64,000 nt of DNA from Gp6-AA40 sp963818645 (GCA_963818645.1 CAWFTF010000016.1:124001-188000), one strand, 5' to 3'; shown: positions 8,657 through 17,122, counted from the first letter of the stretch. Made by a program: numbers and translations. The notes: generated from the sequence alone by a model not told the origin.

Positions 8657-9553
8657 TCAGTACGAGAACCCGATTCCGAAAGAACCAATCCATTGGTTGC
8701 TTTCGCCACCATTGAAGAACTCAGTGGTCGTGCCAAGCGCCTGGTATTCTACGCCGCCGTGCACGTTCCACCCGCCGAAGTTGCTTGTTTTACCGAGAGG
8801 TGCTGTGACGATCCCGGCGACGCTGAAGAAGCCGAACTTGTTGTCCTGTCCAGCGAGCTCGTAGTAGTCGTTCAGGCTGAAACCGACTTTGATCGGAAAC
8901 GCGATGCTGGCCTGGCTGAGTCCGTAGTAGCCGGGAGCAATCCCGATCTCCATGTAGGTTCCAGCATTGTCGCCACCATCGGCCTGGCCGGTGGCGATAT
9001 CGGTGTTGAACTCCTGCGCCAGGATCACGTACGGTTTCACCGCCGCCCTCCCGAGACGTGCGCTGTCATCGACGCCGAACTTGAAACTGATCTCCTTGAC
9101 CGTGGAGAAGCCGTCGTTCGGGCTGGTGTAGGCGGTGTAGGTGGCGCTGAGGGAAACTCCGCCGCCAAAGCCCAACGCGAGCGTCGTGTAGAAGTCGGAT
9201 TCGTACCACAACTTGCCGTTCCGAGGGTTGTCGGCGCCGGTATCGCCGGTGTGCAGGCTGTTCCACGTACCGAAGTTGATGCCCAGCCCCTTGAAAGTGC
9301 CGTCGCTCGAGTACGCGGCTATCCCCAGGTCCACGGCGGGCCACATCGCGATCCCGGTGGAGTTCTGTCGGATCCCACGGAACATGTACTGGTTCAACAC
9401 ATCGAACGTGCCAGTGAGGGTCAAGGCACCCGGATTCGGATCAACTGCGGGCGCATCCTGCGCCCATGCCGGGCTGCTTGCCAGGATCAAGGTTGTGCAC
9501 GCCGCTGCTGCCAGCATCCGTGCGTGGCTCCTTACACGAGACATCGAGAGCAT
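8657..9553 (-). CDS. TorF-like outer-membrane porin linked to ammonium transport
   Basis: 298 residues with a signal peptide (about 1-31, cleavage near AWA-QD). After cleavage the protein shows a repeated alternation of aromatic and polar residues typical of a beta-barrel, the YMFRGIRQNS motif near the mature N-terminus, and a C-terminal aromatic end (GIGFSY) expected for outer-membrane assembly. YLFRGxSQ-type starts are characteristic of the TorF putative porin family. A strong RBS (GGAGG) precedes the ATG. The place between amtB and glnD suggests passage of a nitrogen compound across the outer membrane, but the substrate is inferred only from neighbours. Confidence 0.8.
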   Translation of the reverse strand: MLSMSRVRSHARMLAAAACTTLILASSPAWAQDAPAVDPNPGALTLTGTFDVLNQYMFRGIRQNSTGIAMWPAVDLGIAAYSSDGTFKGLGINFGTWNSLHTGDTGADNPRNGKLWYESDFYTTLALGFGGGVSLSATYTAYTSPNDGFSTVKEISFKFGVDDSARLGRAAVKPYVILAQEFNTDIATGQADGGDNAGTYMEIGIAPGYYGLSQASIAFPIKVGFSLNDYYELAGQDNKFGFFSVAGIVTAPLGKTSNFGGWNVHGGVEYQALGTTTEFFNGGESNQWIGSFGIGFSY

Positions 9554-9590
9554 CCATTCCTCCGCGATTCAAACCGTAGGGTTGAGAAAG

Positions 9591-9616
9591 CGGCGGCATC
9601 TCCCTCGATGCCGCCG
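9591..9616 (-). terminator. Hairpin behind amtB
   Basis: Perfect 10-bp stem CGGCGGCATC/GATGCCGCCG with a 6-base loop, 31 bases past the amtB stop and 38 bases before the porin start. On the minus strand it is followed by CTTTCTC, a weak pyrimidine tract. It may terminate or attenuate amtB transcription so that the porin is expressed at a lower level. Confidence 0.5.
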
Positions 9617-9646
9617 GTCGTACTACTGAGGCGGTTCACCCCGCGC

Positions 9647-10924
9647 TCAGACCTCGTTGCGTACCGGCTTGAGCGCCGGTTGCGCGGGACCACTGATGGA
9701 CGATTCGAGCATCGCCGCACCGCTCGCTGTCATGTACGCCTCTTCGCCGTGCGCCGAGATGTCGAGACCCTCGACCTGTTCAGCCGTCGTCGCCGTCAGC
9801 GGAATCACCAGACCAATCAACTTGAGCAGGATGAAGCTGGCGACGCCGCTGTAGACAATCGCCGCCAGTACCGCCGTGCCCTGAATCAGCAGCTGTCCGG
9901 GGTTGCCATAGAGCAGACCGTCGGCGACTGTGTTGAGGCTCTTTTCTGCGAACACGCCTGTCAGCAGCGCGCCCACCGTTCCACCCACCCCGTGTGCGGC
10001 GACGACGTCGAGCGAATCGTCGAACGACGTCCTGGCGCGGAACTGAATGGCGAAGTAGCTTGGAACCGCTGCGATACCGCCGAGAATCAGGGCATTCAGC
10101 GGGCTCACGAAACCTGCGGCCGGAGTGATCGCTACGAGACCCACGACAATGGCGGTCGCTGCGCCAACGGCGGTCGGCTTGCCCGTTCGAACCGCATCGA
10201 GAAGCGTCCACACCACCAGCGTGCCGGCGGGAGCCAGCATCGTCGTCACGAACGCGAGACCGGCAATCGGACTCGCGGCCAGCGCACTGCCGGCGTTGAA
10301 ACCGAACCACCCAAACCACAGGACGCCGGCGCCGAGCAGCACGAACGGAACGTTGTGCGGAACGATCGACGTCTGACCGTGGCCGTGACGCTTCCCGACG
10401 GCGAGCACCGCGGCAAAGGCGGCGACAGCGGCATTGACGTGCACGACCGTGCCGCCCGCGAAATCGAGCGCGCCCATCTTCGCGAGCCAGCCACCACCCC
10501 ACACCCAGTGCGCGATCGGGCTGTAGACCACGACCGCCCACAGCGAGATGAACACGACATACGCGGAGAAGCGCATGCGCTCGACGATGGCGCCAGAGAT
10601 CAGCGCCGCGGTGATGATCGCGAACGTGCCCTGAAAGGCCATGAACAGCGCGTGTGGAATCGTGCCCTTGGCCTCGAGGCCCACGCCGCTCAGGAAGGCG
10701 TTCGACATGTCGCCCAGCCAGTCGTTGCCGGTGGTGAACGCCAGCGAGTAACCGAGCAACGCCCAGAGCACTCCCACAAATCCGAGCGAGATGAAACTCA
10801 TCATCATGGTGTTGAGCGCATTCTTCGAGCGCACCAGCCCGCCGTAGAAGAATGCGAGCGCTGGGGTCATCAACAACACGAGCGCCGTGGACATCAGCAT
10901 CCAGGCGGTATCAGCTTGGTTCAT
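9647..10924 (-). CDS. amtB: Ammonium transporter AmtB
   Basis: 425 residues. Inner-membrane trimeric ammonium channel with eleven predicted helices and an extracellular N-terminus; there is no cleavable signal before MNQADTAWML. The twin pore histidines lie in VVHVNAA and AAHGVGG, and the FYGGLVRSKN signature follows helix 1. The C-terminal tail GLDISAHGEEAY is the part that contacts P-II. Strong RBS AGAGGTG before the ATG, and a sigma-54 type promoter match 57 bases upstream, both consistent with nitrogen-limitation control through the linked P-II and GlnD. Confidence 0.95.
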   Translation of the reverse strand: MNQADTAWMLMSTALVLLMTPALAFFYGGLVRSKNALNTMMMSFISLGFVGVLWALLGYSLAFTTGNDWLGDMSNAFLSGVGLEAKGTIPHALFMAFQGTFAIITAALISGAIVERMRFSAYVVFISLWAVVVYSPIAHWVWGGGWLAKMGALDFAGGTVVHVNAAVAAFAAVLAVGKRHGHGQTSIVPHNVPFVLLGAGVLWFGWFGFNAGSALAASPIAGLAFVTTMLAPAGTLVVWTLLDAVRTGKPTAVGAATAIVVGLVAITPAAGFVSPLNALILGGIAAVPSYFAIQFRARTSFDDSLDVVAAHGVGGTVGALLTGVFAEKSLNTVADGLLYGNPGQLLIQGTAVLAAIVYSGVASFILLKLIGLVIPLTATTAEQVEGLDISAHGEEAYMTASGAAMLESSISGPAQPALKPVRNEV

Positions 10925-11500
10925 TCGTCACCTCTGTTCGCGATGCGCCCAACTCCGCGCCGGGCGCCGCTGGCCGAGGGAGCAAAAGAGACGCCAGACT
11001 GAAGCATGCGGGGCGGGACGCGATCGTGACGAAATCGGCCTAGATCCGGGCGATCCAGACGATCGTGGCGGTTCAAAGACTAGGACATATTTGTTGCCTG
11101 CATTTGGATCTGGGACATTAGTGTATGAATGAGATTGGTGGGCGGAACTCACACCTGACGCAGGACCTGCCGTCGCACCGTCCTCGATCCGACGATCGGA
11201 CCCGGTAGATCCCCGGACTGCGACGCGCTCGACGGGCCAGAAGACAGGACTCGTCAAGATTGCATACACTTTTGTCCAACAACTATTTGTATCAGACATG
11301 ATTGTAGACATTGCGGCTTTCGGCCAATCGCCCACACGATTCGGCCTGGCGCCTCGCCGCCGTCTTGCGACGTGTAACGACCGTGACTATGATCCGTGTC
11401 CCGCCTCTGGCGGGCACATCCGGCCCGGCTGTGGAGACTCCCGTCCGGGCGACTGACGGCGTCACGCACGCGCGTCCGCGAGCCAGGAGGGATACCCGGT
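10925..11500. other. Divergent intergenic region amtB / EF-G-like gene
   Basis: 576 bases between two divergent genes. Besides the sigma-54 match near 10981 it contains an AT-richer block (about 11070-11310). No convincing sigma-70 promoter was found; TTGCCT with ATTAGT at 17-base spacing near 11095 is a weak candidate for the rightward gene. No RNA gene or small coding frame with an RBS was recognised. Extending the rightward gene to a start at 11396 would give it 35 unusual Arg-rich residues without family support. Confidence 0.4.
10981..10996 (-). promoter_or_regulatory. Candidate sigma-54 promoter of amtB
   Basis: On the minus strand the site reads TGGCGTCTCTTTTGCT, matching 14 of 16 positions of TGGCAYRNNNNTTGCW, with the invariant GG and GC exactly 10 bases apart. 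The expected start point lies about 46 bases before the amtB ATG. Nitrogen-controlled sigma-54 promoters before amtB/glnK are common in bacteria. The candidate activator at 4084-5214 lacks a normal GAFTGA loop, so a different activator may serve it. Confidence 0.5.
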
Positions 11501-13591
11501 ATGAAGGTCTACGACGCCACCAGCCTCCGGAATGTCGCCATCGTCGGCCACGGAGGATGCGGCAAGACACAGCTGGTCTCCACCATGCTGTTCGTAGCGG
11601 GCGCGGTCAACCGCATAGGCCGCGTCGATGACGGAACGACGGTCACCGACTTCGACGACGAAGAAATCGCCCGCAAGCACACCCTCTCATCCAGCCTCGC
11701 CTATGCCGAGTGGCAGAAAGCCAAAATCAACATCATCGACACCCCGGGATTCGCGAACTTCCTGACCGACGCGCGCGCGGCGCTCCGCGTGGTCGAAGCG
11801 GCGGTGGTGGTGGTCGATGGCGTCGCGGGCGTCGAAGTACAGACCGAAAAGCTCTGGGCCGAGGCCGGCGCGCTCGGCCTGCCCCGGATCGTCGTCGTGA
11901 ATCGGCTCGATCGTGACCGCTCCAGCCTCGAGCGCGCGCTCGAGTCGCTGCATCGCGACTGCGCCCGTGAGATCGTCCCGATCCAGCTTCCCCTTGGAGA
12001 AGAGAAAGCGTTCACGGGTGTCGTCGACCTGGTTCGAATGAAAGCTCAGATGTTCGGCGGCGACGGCAAGATGACCGAGGGCGAGATCCCAAGCTCACTC
12101 GCTGACGCCGCGAAGCACGCGCGCGAGCAGCTCATTGAGATGGTCGCCGAAGTCGACGAACAGCTGATGGAGACCTTCTTCGCGGAAGGCACGTTGACGC
12201 AGGAGCAGCTGGTCTCCGGGCTGCGCACGGCGACCATGGCCGGGAAGATCTACCCGTTGCTCTGCACATCGGGGCAGCACGCGACGGCGATCCAGCCGCT
12301 GCTCGACGCCATCGTCACGTACGCGCCGTCACCGGCCGAACGCGACTTCCGCGTGACCGATCGTCAGGGCGCCGAGACCACGGCGAAGGCGTCCGACTCG
12401 GCGCCGTATGCCGCGTTCGTGTGGAAGACCATCGCCGACCCGTTCGCCGGACGCATCACGATGCTGCGGGTCGTGTCGGGCTCGCTCAAGTCGGATGCGA
12501 CCGTCTTCAACTCGACCCGCGACTCGTCCGAGCGATTGGGACACCTGCTCGCGTTGCAAGGCAAGACGCAGACGCACGTGCCCGAGCTGAAGGCTGGCGA
12601 CCTCGGCGCCGTCGCAAAGCTGAAAGACACGCACACGAGCGACGTCATCGCCGACAAGGCGACGAACATCAAGATCCCGCCGATCACGTTCCCCGAGCCG
12701 GTGCTCTCCTACGCCATCGAGCCGAAGAGCCGCGGTGATGAGGACAAGATCAGCAGCGCGATGCACCGCCTCGAGGAAGAGGATCCGTCCATTCGCTACG
12801 CGCGCGATCCGCAGACCACTGAGTTGCTGCTCGCCGGTCAGGGTCAGCTCCACATCGAAGTCACGGTCGCCAAGCTGAAACGGCGATTCGGCGTCGAGGT
12901 CAATCTCAAGCCGCCACGAATCCCGTACCGCGAAACGATCACTGCCGCCACCGAGGCGCACGGACGCCACAAGAAACAGACCGGCGGCCACGGTCAGTTC
13001 GGCGACTGCAAGATCAGGGTCGAGCCGCTTCCGCGCGGCAGCGACTTCCAGTTCGAAGACGACATCTTCGGCGGCTCCATTCCGCGGCAGTTCGTACCGG
13101 CCGTCGAGAAGGGCATCCAGGATGCCCGCATGCGCGGATTCCTCGCCGGCTATCCGATGGTGGACTTCAAGGCGACGGTGTTCGACGGCTCCTACCACCA
13201 GGTCGACTCGAACGAGCTGTCGTTCAAGCTCGCCGGCTCATTGGCGTTCAAGGACGCCATGACGCGAGCGCGGCCGACGATTCTCGAGCCCGTGATGCAG
13301 GTCGAGGTCTACGCGCCGAGCGAGTTCGCCGGCGATCTCATGGGTGATCTGAACGGCCGGCGCGGACGCATTGCCGGCATGGACACGCGCGGGATGATGA
13401 CGGTGATCCGCGCCCAGGTGCCGATGGCAGAGATGCTGACCTACGAACAGCACCTCACGTCAGCGACCGGCGGACGCGGGACCTACCACATGGAGTACTC
13501 GCACTACGAAGAGGTGCCGCACGCGTTCCAGGCGAAGATCATCGCCGCGTCGAAGGCGGAACGGGGACAGGCGGTAGCGGAAGAGGTGTAA
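11501..13591 (+). CDS. Elongation factor G-like protein (FusA2 type)
   Basis: 696 residues with all five EF-G domains: P-loop GHGGCGKT at the N-terminus, DTPG (G3) and NRLD (G4, where EF-G has NKMD), then domains II-V. The start MKVYDA at 11501, with AGGAGG ten bases upstream, is the usual one for this family of translocase-like GTPases, which is separate from the true fusA at 31013-33121. The family's role is not well established; some members act under stress or lack translocation activity. It is divergent from amtB and its stop lies 6 bases from the convergent end of rplQ. Confidence 0.88.
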   Translation: MKVYDATSLRNVAIVGHGGCGKTQLVSTMLFVAGAVNRIGRVDDGTTVTDFDDEEIARKHTLSSSLAYAEWQKAKINIIDTPGFANFLTDARAALRVVEAAVVVVDGVAGVEVQTEKLWAEAGALGLPRIVVVNRLDRDRSSLERALESLHRDCAREIVPIQLPLGEEKAFTGVVDLVRMKAQMFGGDGKMTEGEIPSSLADAAKHAREQLIEMVAEVDEQLMETFFAEGTLTQEQLVSGLRTATMAGKIYPLLCTSGQHATAIQPLLDAIVTYAPSPAERDFRVTDRQGAETTAKASDSAPYAAFVWKTIADPFAGRITMLRVVSGSLKSDATVFNSTRDSSERLGHLLALQGKTQTHVPELKAGDLGAVAKLKDTHTSDVIADKATNIKIPPITFPEPVLSYAIEPKSRGDEDKISSAMHRLEEEDPSIRYARDPQTTELLLAGQGQLHIEVTVAKLKRRFGVEVNLKPPRIPYRETITAATEAHGRHKKQTGGHGQFGDCKIRVEPLPRGSDFQFEDDIFGGSIPRQFVPAVEKGIQDARMRGFLAGYPMVDFKATVFDGSYHQVDSNELSFKLAGSLAFKDAMTRARPTILEPVMQVEVYAPSEFAGDLMGDLNGRRGRIAGMDTRGMMTVIRAQVPMAEMLTYEQHLTSATGGRGTYHMEYSHYEEVPHAFQAKIIAASKAERGQAVAEEV

Positions 13592-13597
13592 GGAAGG

Positions 13598-14188
13598 TTA
13601 GGAGCCCCCCGCCTTTCGAGGAGTGGTGGACTTGCGTGCGGCGCCCTTGGTCTGACCACCGGCCTGCGCCTTGTGACCACCTTCGCCCGTGCCGCCGCGC
13701 ATGCGCTGCGCGGCGCGCTTGATGCGCTCGCCGACGCCCTTCGCCTTCTTCGGCGTGTCTTCACCGCCCTCGTCGTCCTTCTCGACCTTGGCAGCGGGGT
13801 TGTACTCGCTGCCGACGAGCTCGACGTGGGCGACCTCCGCGGAATCGCCGCGGCGATACCCGACGCGCAGGATCCTGGTGTAACCGCCAGGCCGCTCTGC
13901 GAACCGGGGCGCGAGCGTTTCGAACAGCTTGCTCACCACCTCGGTGTCCGGCAGTTCTGCCAGCACCATGCGCCGCGCGTGAAGCGTCTTGCCGGCGGCG
14001 TCTCCGGCCGCGACGCCGCGGCGCGCGATCGTGATCAACCGCTCCACGAACGGCCTCAGCTCCTTCGCCTTCGGCATCGTGGTCTCGATCTTCTCGTGGC
14101 GCAGCAGCGCGATGGCCTGGTTGCGCAGCAACGCGAGCCGATGCTCCGTGACGCGGCCAAGCTTTCGATGTGCGACGTTATGTCTCAT
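13598..14188 (-). CDS. rplQ: 50S ribosomal protein L17 with long C-terminal tail
   Basis: 196 residues; typical L17 is about 120-130. The conserved part (MRHNVAHRKLGR at the start, then RNQAIALLRHEKIETT) is followed by a Lys, Ala and Gly-rich tail of about 70 residues, likely disordered and RNA-binding. It is the last gene of the ribosomal run. The heptad-repeat locus at 14201-14273 separates it from rpoA. Its stop is only 6 bases from the convergent EF-G-like gene, with no hairpin between them. Confidence 0.95.
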   Translation of the reverse strand: MRHNVAHRKLGRVTEHRLALLRNQAIALLRHEKIETTMPKAKELRPFVERLITIARRGVAAGDAAGKTLHARRMVLAELPDTEVVSKLFETLAPRFAERPGGYTRILRVGYRRGDSAEVAHVELVGSEYNPAAKVEKDDEGGEDTPKKAKGVGERIKRAAQRMRGGTGEGGHKAQAGGQTKGAARKSTTPRKAGGS

Positions 14189-14200
14189 GGTGATTCTCGT

Positions 14201-14273
14201 AGTAGGCAGTAAGCGGTAGGCCGTATGCAGTGGACAGTTGGTGCCGCCTACTGCCTACTGCATACCGCCTACT
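14201..14273. repeat. Inverted heptad-repeat locus between rpoA and rplQ
   Basis: The left arm is made of degenerate 7-base units (AGTAGGC, AGTAAGC, GGTAGGC, CGTATGC); the right arm has the reverse complement of the same word (GCCTACT, GCATACC). The arms are about 30 bases with an 11-base spacer and could form a long imperfect hairpin in the rpoA-rplQ transcript. The same word occurs at 26024-26117 and 38463-38502. Confidence 0.85.
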
Positions 14274-15266
14274 TCAAAACGTCAGTCCTGATGCGCCTGC
14301 GCGGGCTGATCGAGCCGCATGCCCAGGCTCAGACCCCATCGTGTGCAGGATCTCCTTGATCTCGTTCAGTGACTTGCGGCCGAAGTTCTTCGTCTTCAGC
14401 ATCTCGGCTTCGGTCTTCTGCACGAGCTCGCGGATGGTTCTGATGTTCGCGTTCTTCAGGCAGTTGTACGAGCGCACGGAGAGCTCGAGCTCCTCGACGC
14501 TCTTGTCGAGATTCTCGTTGAGCGCGCCGGCCCGCGTCGGCTCCGCCTGCGTATCCGTCGTCTCACCCGCATCATCGAGGTTGATGAAGATGTTCAGGTG
14601 ATCGCGAATCAGCTTGGCGGCGAGCGAGACCGACTCCTGCGCCGTCACCGACCCGTTCGTCCAGACGTCGATCGTCAGCTTGTCGTAGTCGGTCGTCTGT
14701 CCGAGTCGCGCGGCCTCGACGAGGTAGTTCACCTTCTTCACCGGCGAATGGACCGAGTCCACCGGGATCCAGCCGATGCCGAGATCCTCGTCGAAGTTCT
14801 TGTCCGCTGCGACGTAGCCACGTCCGCGCTTCATGCGCAGCTCCATGTGGAGCTTGCCACCCTCGGATATCGTCGCAATGTGCGCTTCCGGCTCGAGGAT
14901 CTCGACGTCCTGATCGACTTCGATGTCTTTCGCTCGCACGATCCCGGGCTTCTCGACCCGCAGGTACAACGTCTTCGTGTAGTCCACGTGCACCTTGAGC
15001 GGAATCTGCTTCAGGTTGAGGATGATGTCTGTCGCGTCCTCGACCACGCCGGGAATCGGCGAGAACTCGTGCAACACACCGTCGATCTTTACCGCAGTGA
15101 TTGCCGCACCCTCAATCGAGGAGAGCAGCACGCGACGCAGCGCGTTGCCGATCGTGGTGCCGAACCCTCGCTCGAACGGCTGGGCGTAGAACCGGCCAAA
15201 CCGATCGGTGAGAGTCTCGCGCTCGAACTCGAGACGCTTCGGACGCTGAAAACCTTTCCAGAGCAT
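14274..15266 (-). CDS. rpoA: RNA polymerase alpha subunit
   Basis: 330 residues, standard length. The N-terminal dimerisation domain (about 1-235) includes the RRVLLSSIEG segment; the C-terminal DNA/activator-binding domain (about 255-320) has the helices around VEELELSVRSYNCLKNA and GRKSLNEIKEIL. The final residues (about 317-330) form a short Ala/Ser-rich tail. It lies downstream of rpsD after a 189-base gap that holds hairpins and heptad repeats, which is longer than the few bases usual here. Confidence 0.97.
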   Translation of the reverse strand: MLWKGFQRPKRLEFERETLTDRFGRFYAQPFERGFGTTIGNALRRVLLSSIEGAAITAVKIDGVLHEFSPIPGVVEDATDIILNLKQIPLKVHVDYTKTLYLRVEKPGIVRAKDIEVDQDVEILEPEAHIATISEGGKLHMELRMKRGRGYVAADKNFDEDLGIGWIPVDSVHSPVKKVNYLVEAARLGQTTDYDKLTIDVWTNGSVTAQESVSLAAKLIRDHLNIFINLDDAGETTDTQAEPTRAGALNENLDKSVEELELSVRSYNCLKNANIRTIRELVQKTEAEMLKTKNFGRKSLNEIKEILHTMGSEPGHAARSARAGASGLTF

Positions 15267-15281
15267 GAGATGTCCTTTCGC

Positions 15282-15460
15282 CTATGGGCCGGCAGCCCCG
15301 GCCTCCAGACCTGCGTGTTACGTCCACCGGCCTCCCGCTGCAGGTCTGTGAGCTGCGGGCCGGCGGCTTGCGAATCGGTTGGTGGTGTCGCAGTTGGCGG
15401 AAGAACTTCGCGACCTGCAACCATTCACTGCCAACCAGTGACCACTAACCACCTACTACT
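15282..15460. repeat. Hairpin and heptad-repeat region between rpsD and rpoA
   Basis: It contains the perfect 9-bp inverted repeat CAGACCTGC (15306-15314) and GCAGGTCTG (15339-15347), GC-rich GGGCCGGC runs on both sides, then two inverted heptad arms: GGTTGGTGGTG near 15377 and units such as ACTGCCA, ACCAGTG, ACCACTA, ACCACCT up to 15460. The end overlaps the rpsD stop codon. The word is related to the locus at 16567-16628. Confidence 0.75.
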
Positions 15461-16085
15461 TGCTATACAACTCGACGATCAGCTGCTCCTGCACGGGCAG
15501 ATTGATCTGCTCGCGCGTCGGCACCGATCCGATCTTCCCTGAGAGCGCGGCCGCGTCGAACTGCAGCCACTCCGGTACGCCACGACCCTTGACCTCTTCG
15601 AGCGCGTGCAGAATCGCCGGCGCCTTCTGACTGGTCTGCCTCACCGCGACGATGTCGCCGGGCTTGACCGAGAACGACGGGATGTCCACCTTCTTGCCGT
15701 TCACGGTGAAGTGCCCGTGACGCACGAGCTGACGTGCCTGCGGACGTGAGGTCGCAAAACCAAGGCGATAGGCCACGTTGTCGAGACGACGCTCGAGCAA
15801 CTGGAGCAGCGTCTCACCCGTGATGCCGCGAGTCCGCTCCGCCTGCTCGAAGTAGCGGCGGAACTGATCCTCGAGCACACCGTAGATGCGCTTCACCTTC
15901 TGCTTCTCACGCAGCTGCACGCCGTAGCCGGCGAGCTTTGACTTCCGTGTCTTGCCGTGCTGCCCCGGCGCGAAGTTGCGCTTCTCGATCGCGCACTTCT
16001 CGGTGTAGCAGCGTTCGCCCTTGAGGAACAGCTTCATGCCCTCGCGGCGGCACAGACGGCAAACGGGTCCGATGTAACGAGCCAT
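15456..16085 (-). CDS. rpsD: 30S ribosomal protein S4 (zinc-binding type)
   Basis: 209 residues. Primary 16S rRNA-binding assembly protein. Cys9, Cys12, Cys26 and Cys31 form the zinc knuckle of the C+ form of S4. The S4 RNA-binding domain (about 97-160, with LLQLLERRLDNVAYRLGFA) and the C-terminal extension ending ELYSK are intact. It follows rpsK by 25 bases. Confidence 0.97.
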   Translation of the reverse strand: MARYIGPVCRLCRREGMKLFLKGERCYTEKCAIEKRNFAPGQHGKTRKSKLAGYGVQLREKQKVKRIYGVLEDQFRRYFEQAERTRGITGETLLQLLERRLDNVAYRLGFATSRPQARQLVRHGHFTVNGKKVDIPSFSVKPGDIVAVRQTSQKAPAILHALEEVKGRGVPEWLQFDAAALSGKIGSVPTREQINLPVQEQLIVELYSK

Positions 16086-16110
16086 GTACTCCTACTCCCT
16101 GCTCAAAGAC

Positions 16111-16299
16111 CTAGACGCGACGACGCTTCGTGGGCCGGCACCCGTTGTGCGGAATCGGCGTGACGTCGCGAATCGACTTCACCTCGATCCCCACGGTCTG
16201 CAGCGCACGAATCGCCGATTCACGACCTGACCCGGGTCCCTTGACGCGCACTTCGACCGAGCGAAGACCGTAGGTCTTGGCGGCGTTGCCCGCATTCAT
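16111..16299 (-). CDS. rpsK: 30S ribosomal protein S11, C-terminal part (frameshifted)
   Basis: 62 residues beginning at an internal ATG (MNAGNAAKTYGLRSVEVRVKG). It continues the protein coded at 16296-16550 in another frame and ends with the usual basic GCRPTKRRRV. One added base in the five-C run at 16355-16359 (plus strand) makes the two halves a single normal S11 that reads SSAGGIGFKGSRKGTPFAA across the break. As S11 is essential and this is the only copy seen, a homopolymer sequencing error is the likely cause. Confidence 0.85.
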   Translation of the reverse strand: MNAGNAAKTYGLRSVEVRVKGPGSGRESAIRALQTVGIEVKSIRDVTPIPHNGCRPTKRRRV

Positions 16300-16550
16300 C
16301 GCGGCCTGGGTGGCGGCAAACGGTGTCCCTTTCCGGGACCCCTTGAAGCCGATGCCCCCGCGCTCGACCAGGCGATCACATTGCCTTCGGTGTCCGTGAT
16401 CGTGATCTGCGTGTTGTTGAACGAGGCGTGGATGTGCACATACCCGTGATGCACCACACGCTTCTCGCCGCGCTTCTTGAACGTCTTCCGAGAGGCCTTC
16501 TTGCCGCCCTCGCCTTTTTTGTCGGGTGCTGCGCCTTCAGTCTTGGCCAT
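16296..16550 (-). CDS. rpsK: 30S ribosomal protein S11, N-terminal part (frameshifted)
   Basis: 84 residues; the first about 67 are good S11 (HIHASFNNTQITITDTEGN), preceded by a Lys/Gly-rich extension of about 25 residues. After SSAG the frame slips and reads an unrelated ASASRGPGKGHRL tail. The lost segment is present in the next frame and joins the fragment at 16111-16299. The corrected gene spans 16111-16550, about 146 residues. Confidence 0.85.
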   Translation of the reverse strand: MAKTEGAAPDKKGEGGKKASRKTFKKRGEKRVVHHGYVHIHASFNNTQITITDTEGNVIAWSSAGASASRGPGKGHRLPPPRPR

Positions 16551-16566
16551 TTTCTTGTCGCTTGTC

Positions 16567-16628
16567 GTTAGTGGTTGGTGGTCAGTGGTGGGTGGGAACT
16601 ACGATCCACCATCCACGATCCACCATCT
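16567..16628. repeat. Heptad-repeat locus between rpsM and rpsK
   Basis: Left arm units are GTTAGTG, GTTGGTG, GTCAGTG, GTGGGTG; the right arm has CCACCAT, CCACGAT, CCACCAT. The arms are roughly inverted (GGTGG against CCACC) and would sit just before the rpsK RBS in the mRNA. Confidence 0.8.
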
Positions 16629-16630
16629 AG

Positions 16631-17005
16631 CTAGACCGTCTTCTTCTTCGCGATCGCACCCTTGCGCGGGCCCTTGCGCGTGCGCGCGTTCGTGCGCGTC
16701 CGCTGACCACGGGCCGGCAGGTTGCGACGGTGACGGAGCCCCCGGTAGCAGCCGATTTCCATCAGCCGCTTGATGTTCATCGAGATCTCCTTGCGAAGAT
16801 CGCCCTCGACTCCGCCCACCTCTTCGAGCACGCGGCTGATCTTCCGGACGTCGTCCTCGGAGAGATCCTTGACGCGGATGTCAGGGCTGACGCCCGCCTG
16901 TCCCAGGACGTCGCCGGACCGCTTGCGTCCGATGCCGTAGATATAGGTGAGTCCAATCTCGATCCGCTTCGTGCGCGGAAGATCGACGCCGGCAATACGA
17001 GCCAT
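16631..17005 (-). CDS. rpsM: 30S ribosomal protein S13
   Basis: 124 residues. Head protein contacting 23S rRNA and the P-site tRNA. It starts ARIAGVDLPRTKRIEIGLTY, has the RGLRHRRNLPARGQRT signature and a basic C-terminal tail (ARTRKGPRKGAIAKKK). Follows rpmJ by 3 bases, the usual rpmJ-rpsM-rpsK-rpsD-rpoA-rplQ order. Confidence 0.97.
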   Translation of the reverse strand: MARIAGVDLPRTKRIEIGLTYIYGIGRKRSGDVLGQAGVSPDIRVKDLSEDDVRKISRVLEEVGGVEGDLRKEISMNIKRLMEIGCYRGLRHRRNLPARGQRTRTNARTRKGPRKGAIAKKKTV

Positions 17006-17008
17006 GTC

Positions 17009-17122
17009 CTATCCCTGCCTCTGCTTGTGCTTCGCGTTCGTGCAGATGACGCGCACCACCCCACGGCGGCGGACCACCTTGCACTTGTCACAAATCCGTT
17101 TGACCGACGCTCTGACCTTCAT
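17009..17122 (-). CDS. rpmJ: 50S ribosomal protein L36 (zinc-binding type)
   Basis: 37 residues, exact family length, encoded by a frame of only 114 bases. MKVRASVKRICDKCKVVRRR is followed by a C-terminal Cys27 and His32; with Cys11 and Cys14 these make the zinc site of the C+ form. It lies between infA and rpsM as expected. Confidence 0.95.
   Translation of the reverse strand: MKVRASVKRICDKCKVVRRRGVVRVICTNAKHKQRQG

Noticed and set aside
8423..11002. Very long open plus-strand frame (about 860 codons) across the porin and amtB
   Set aside because: It is antisense to two clear genes; the translation is low-complexity, His/Arg-rich and without family match, typical of GC-rich shadow frames.
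14201..14273. Simple rho-independent terminator
   Set aside because: The hairpin could form but has no T run, and the following gene rplQ is part of the same run, so plain termination is unlikely.
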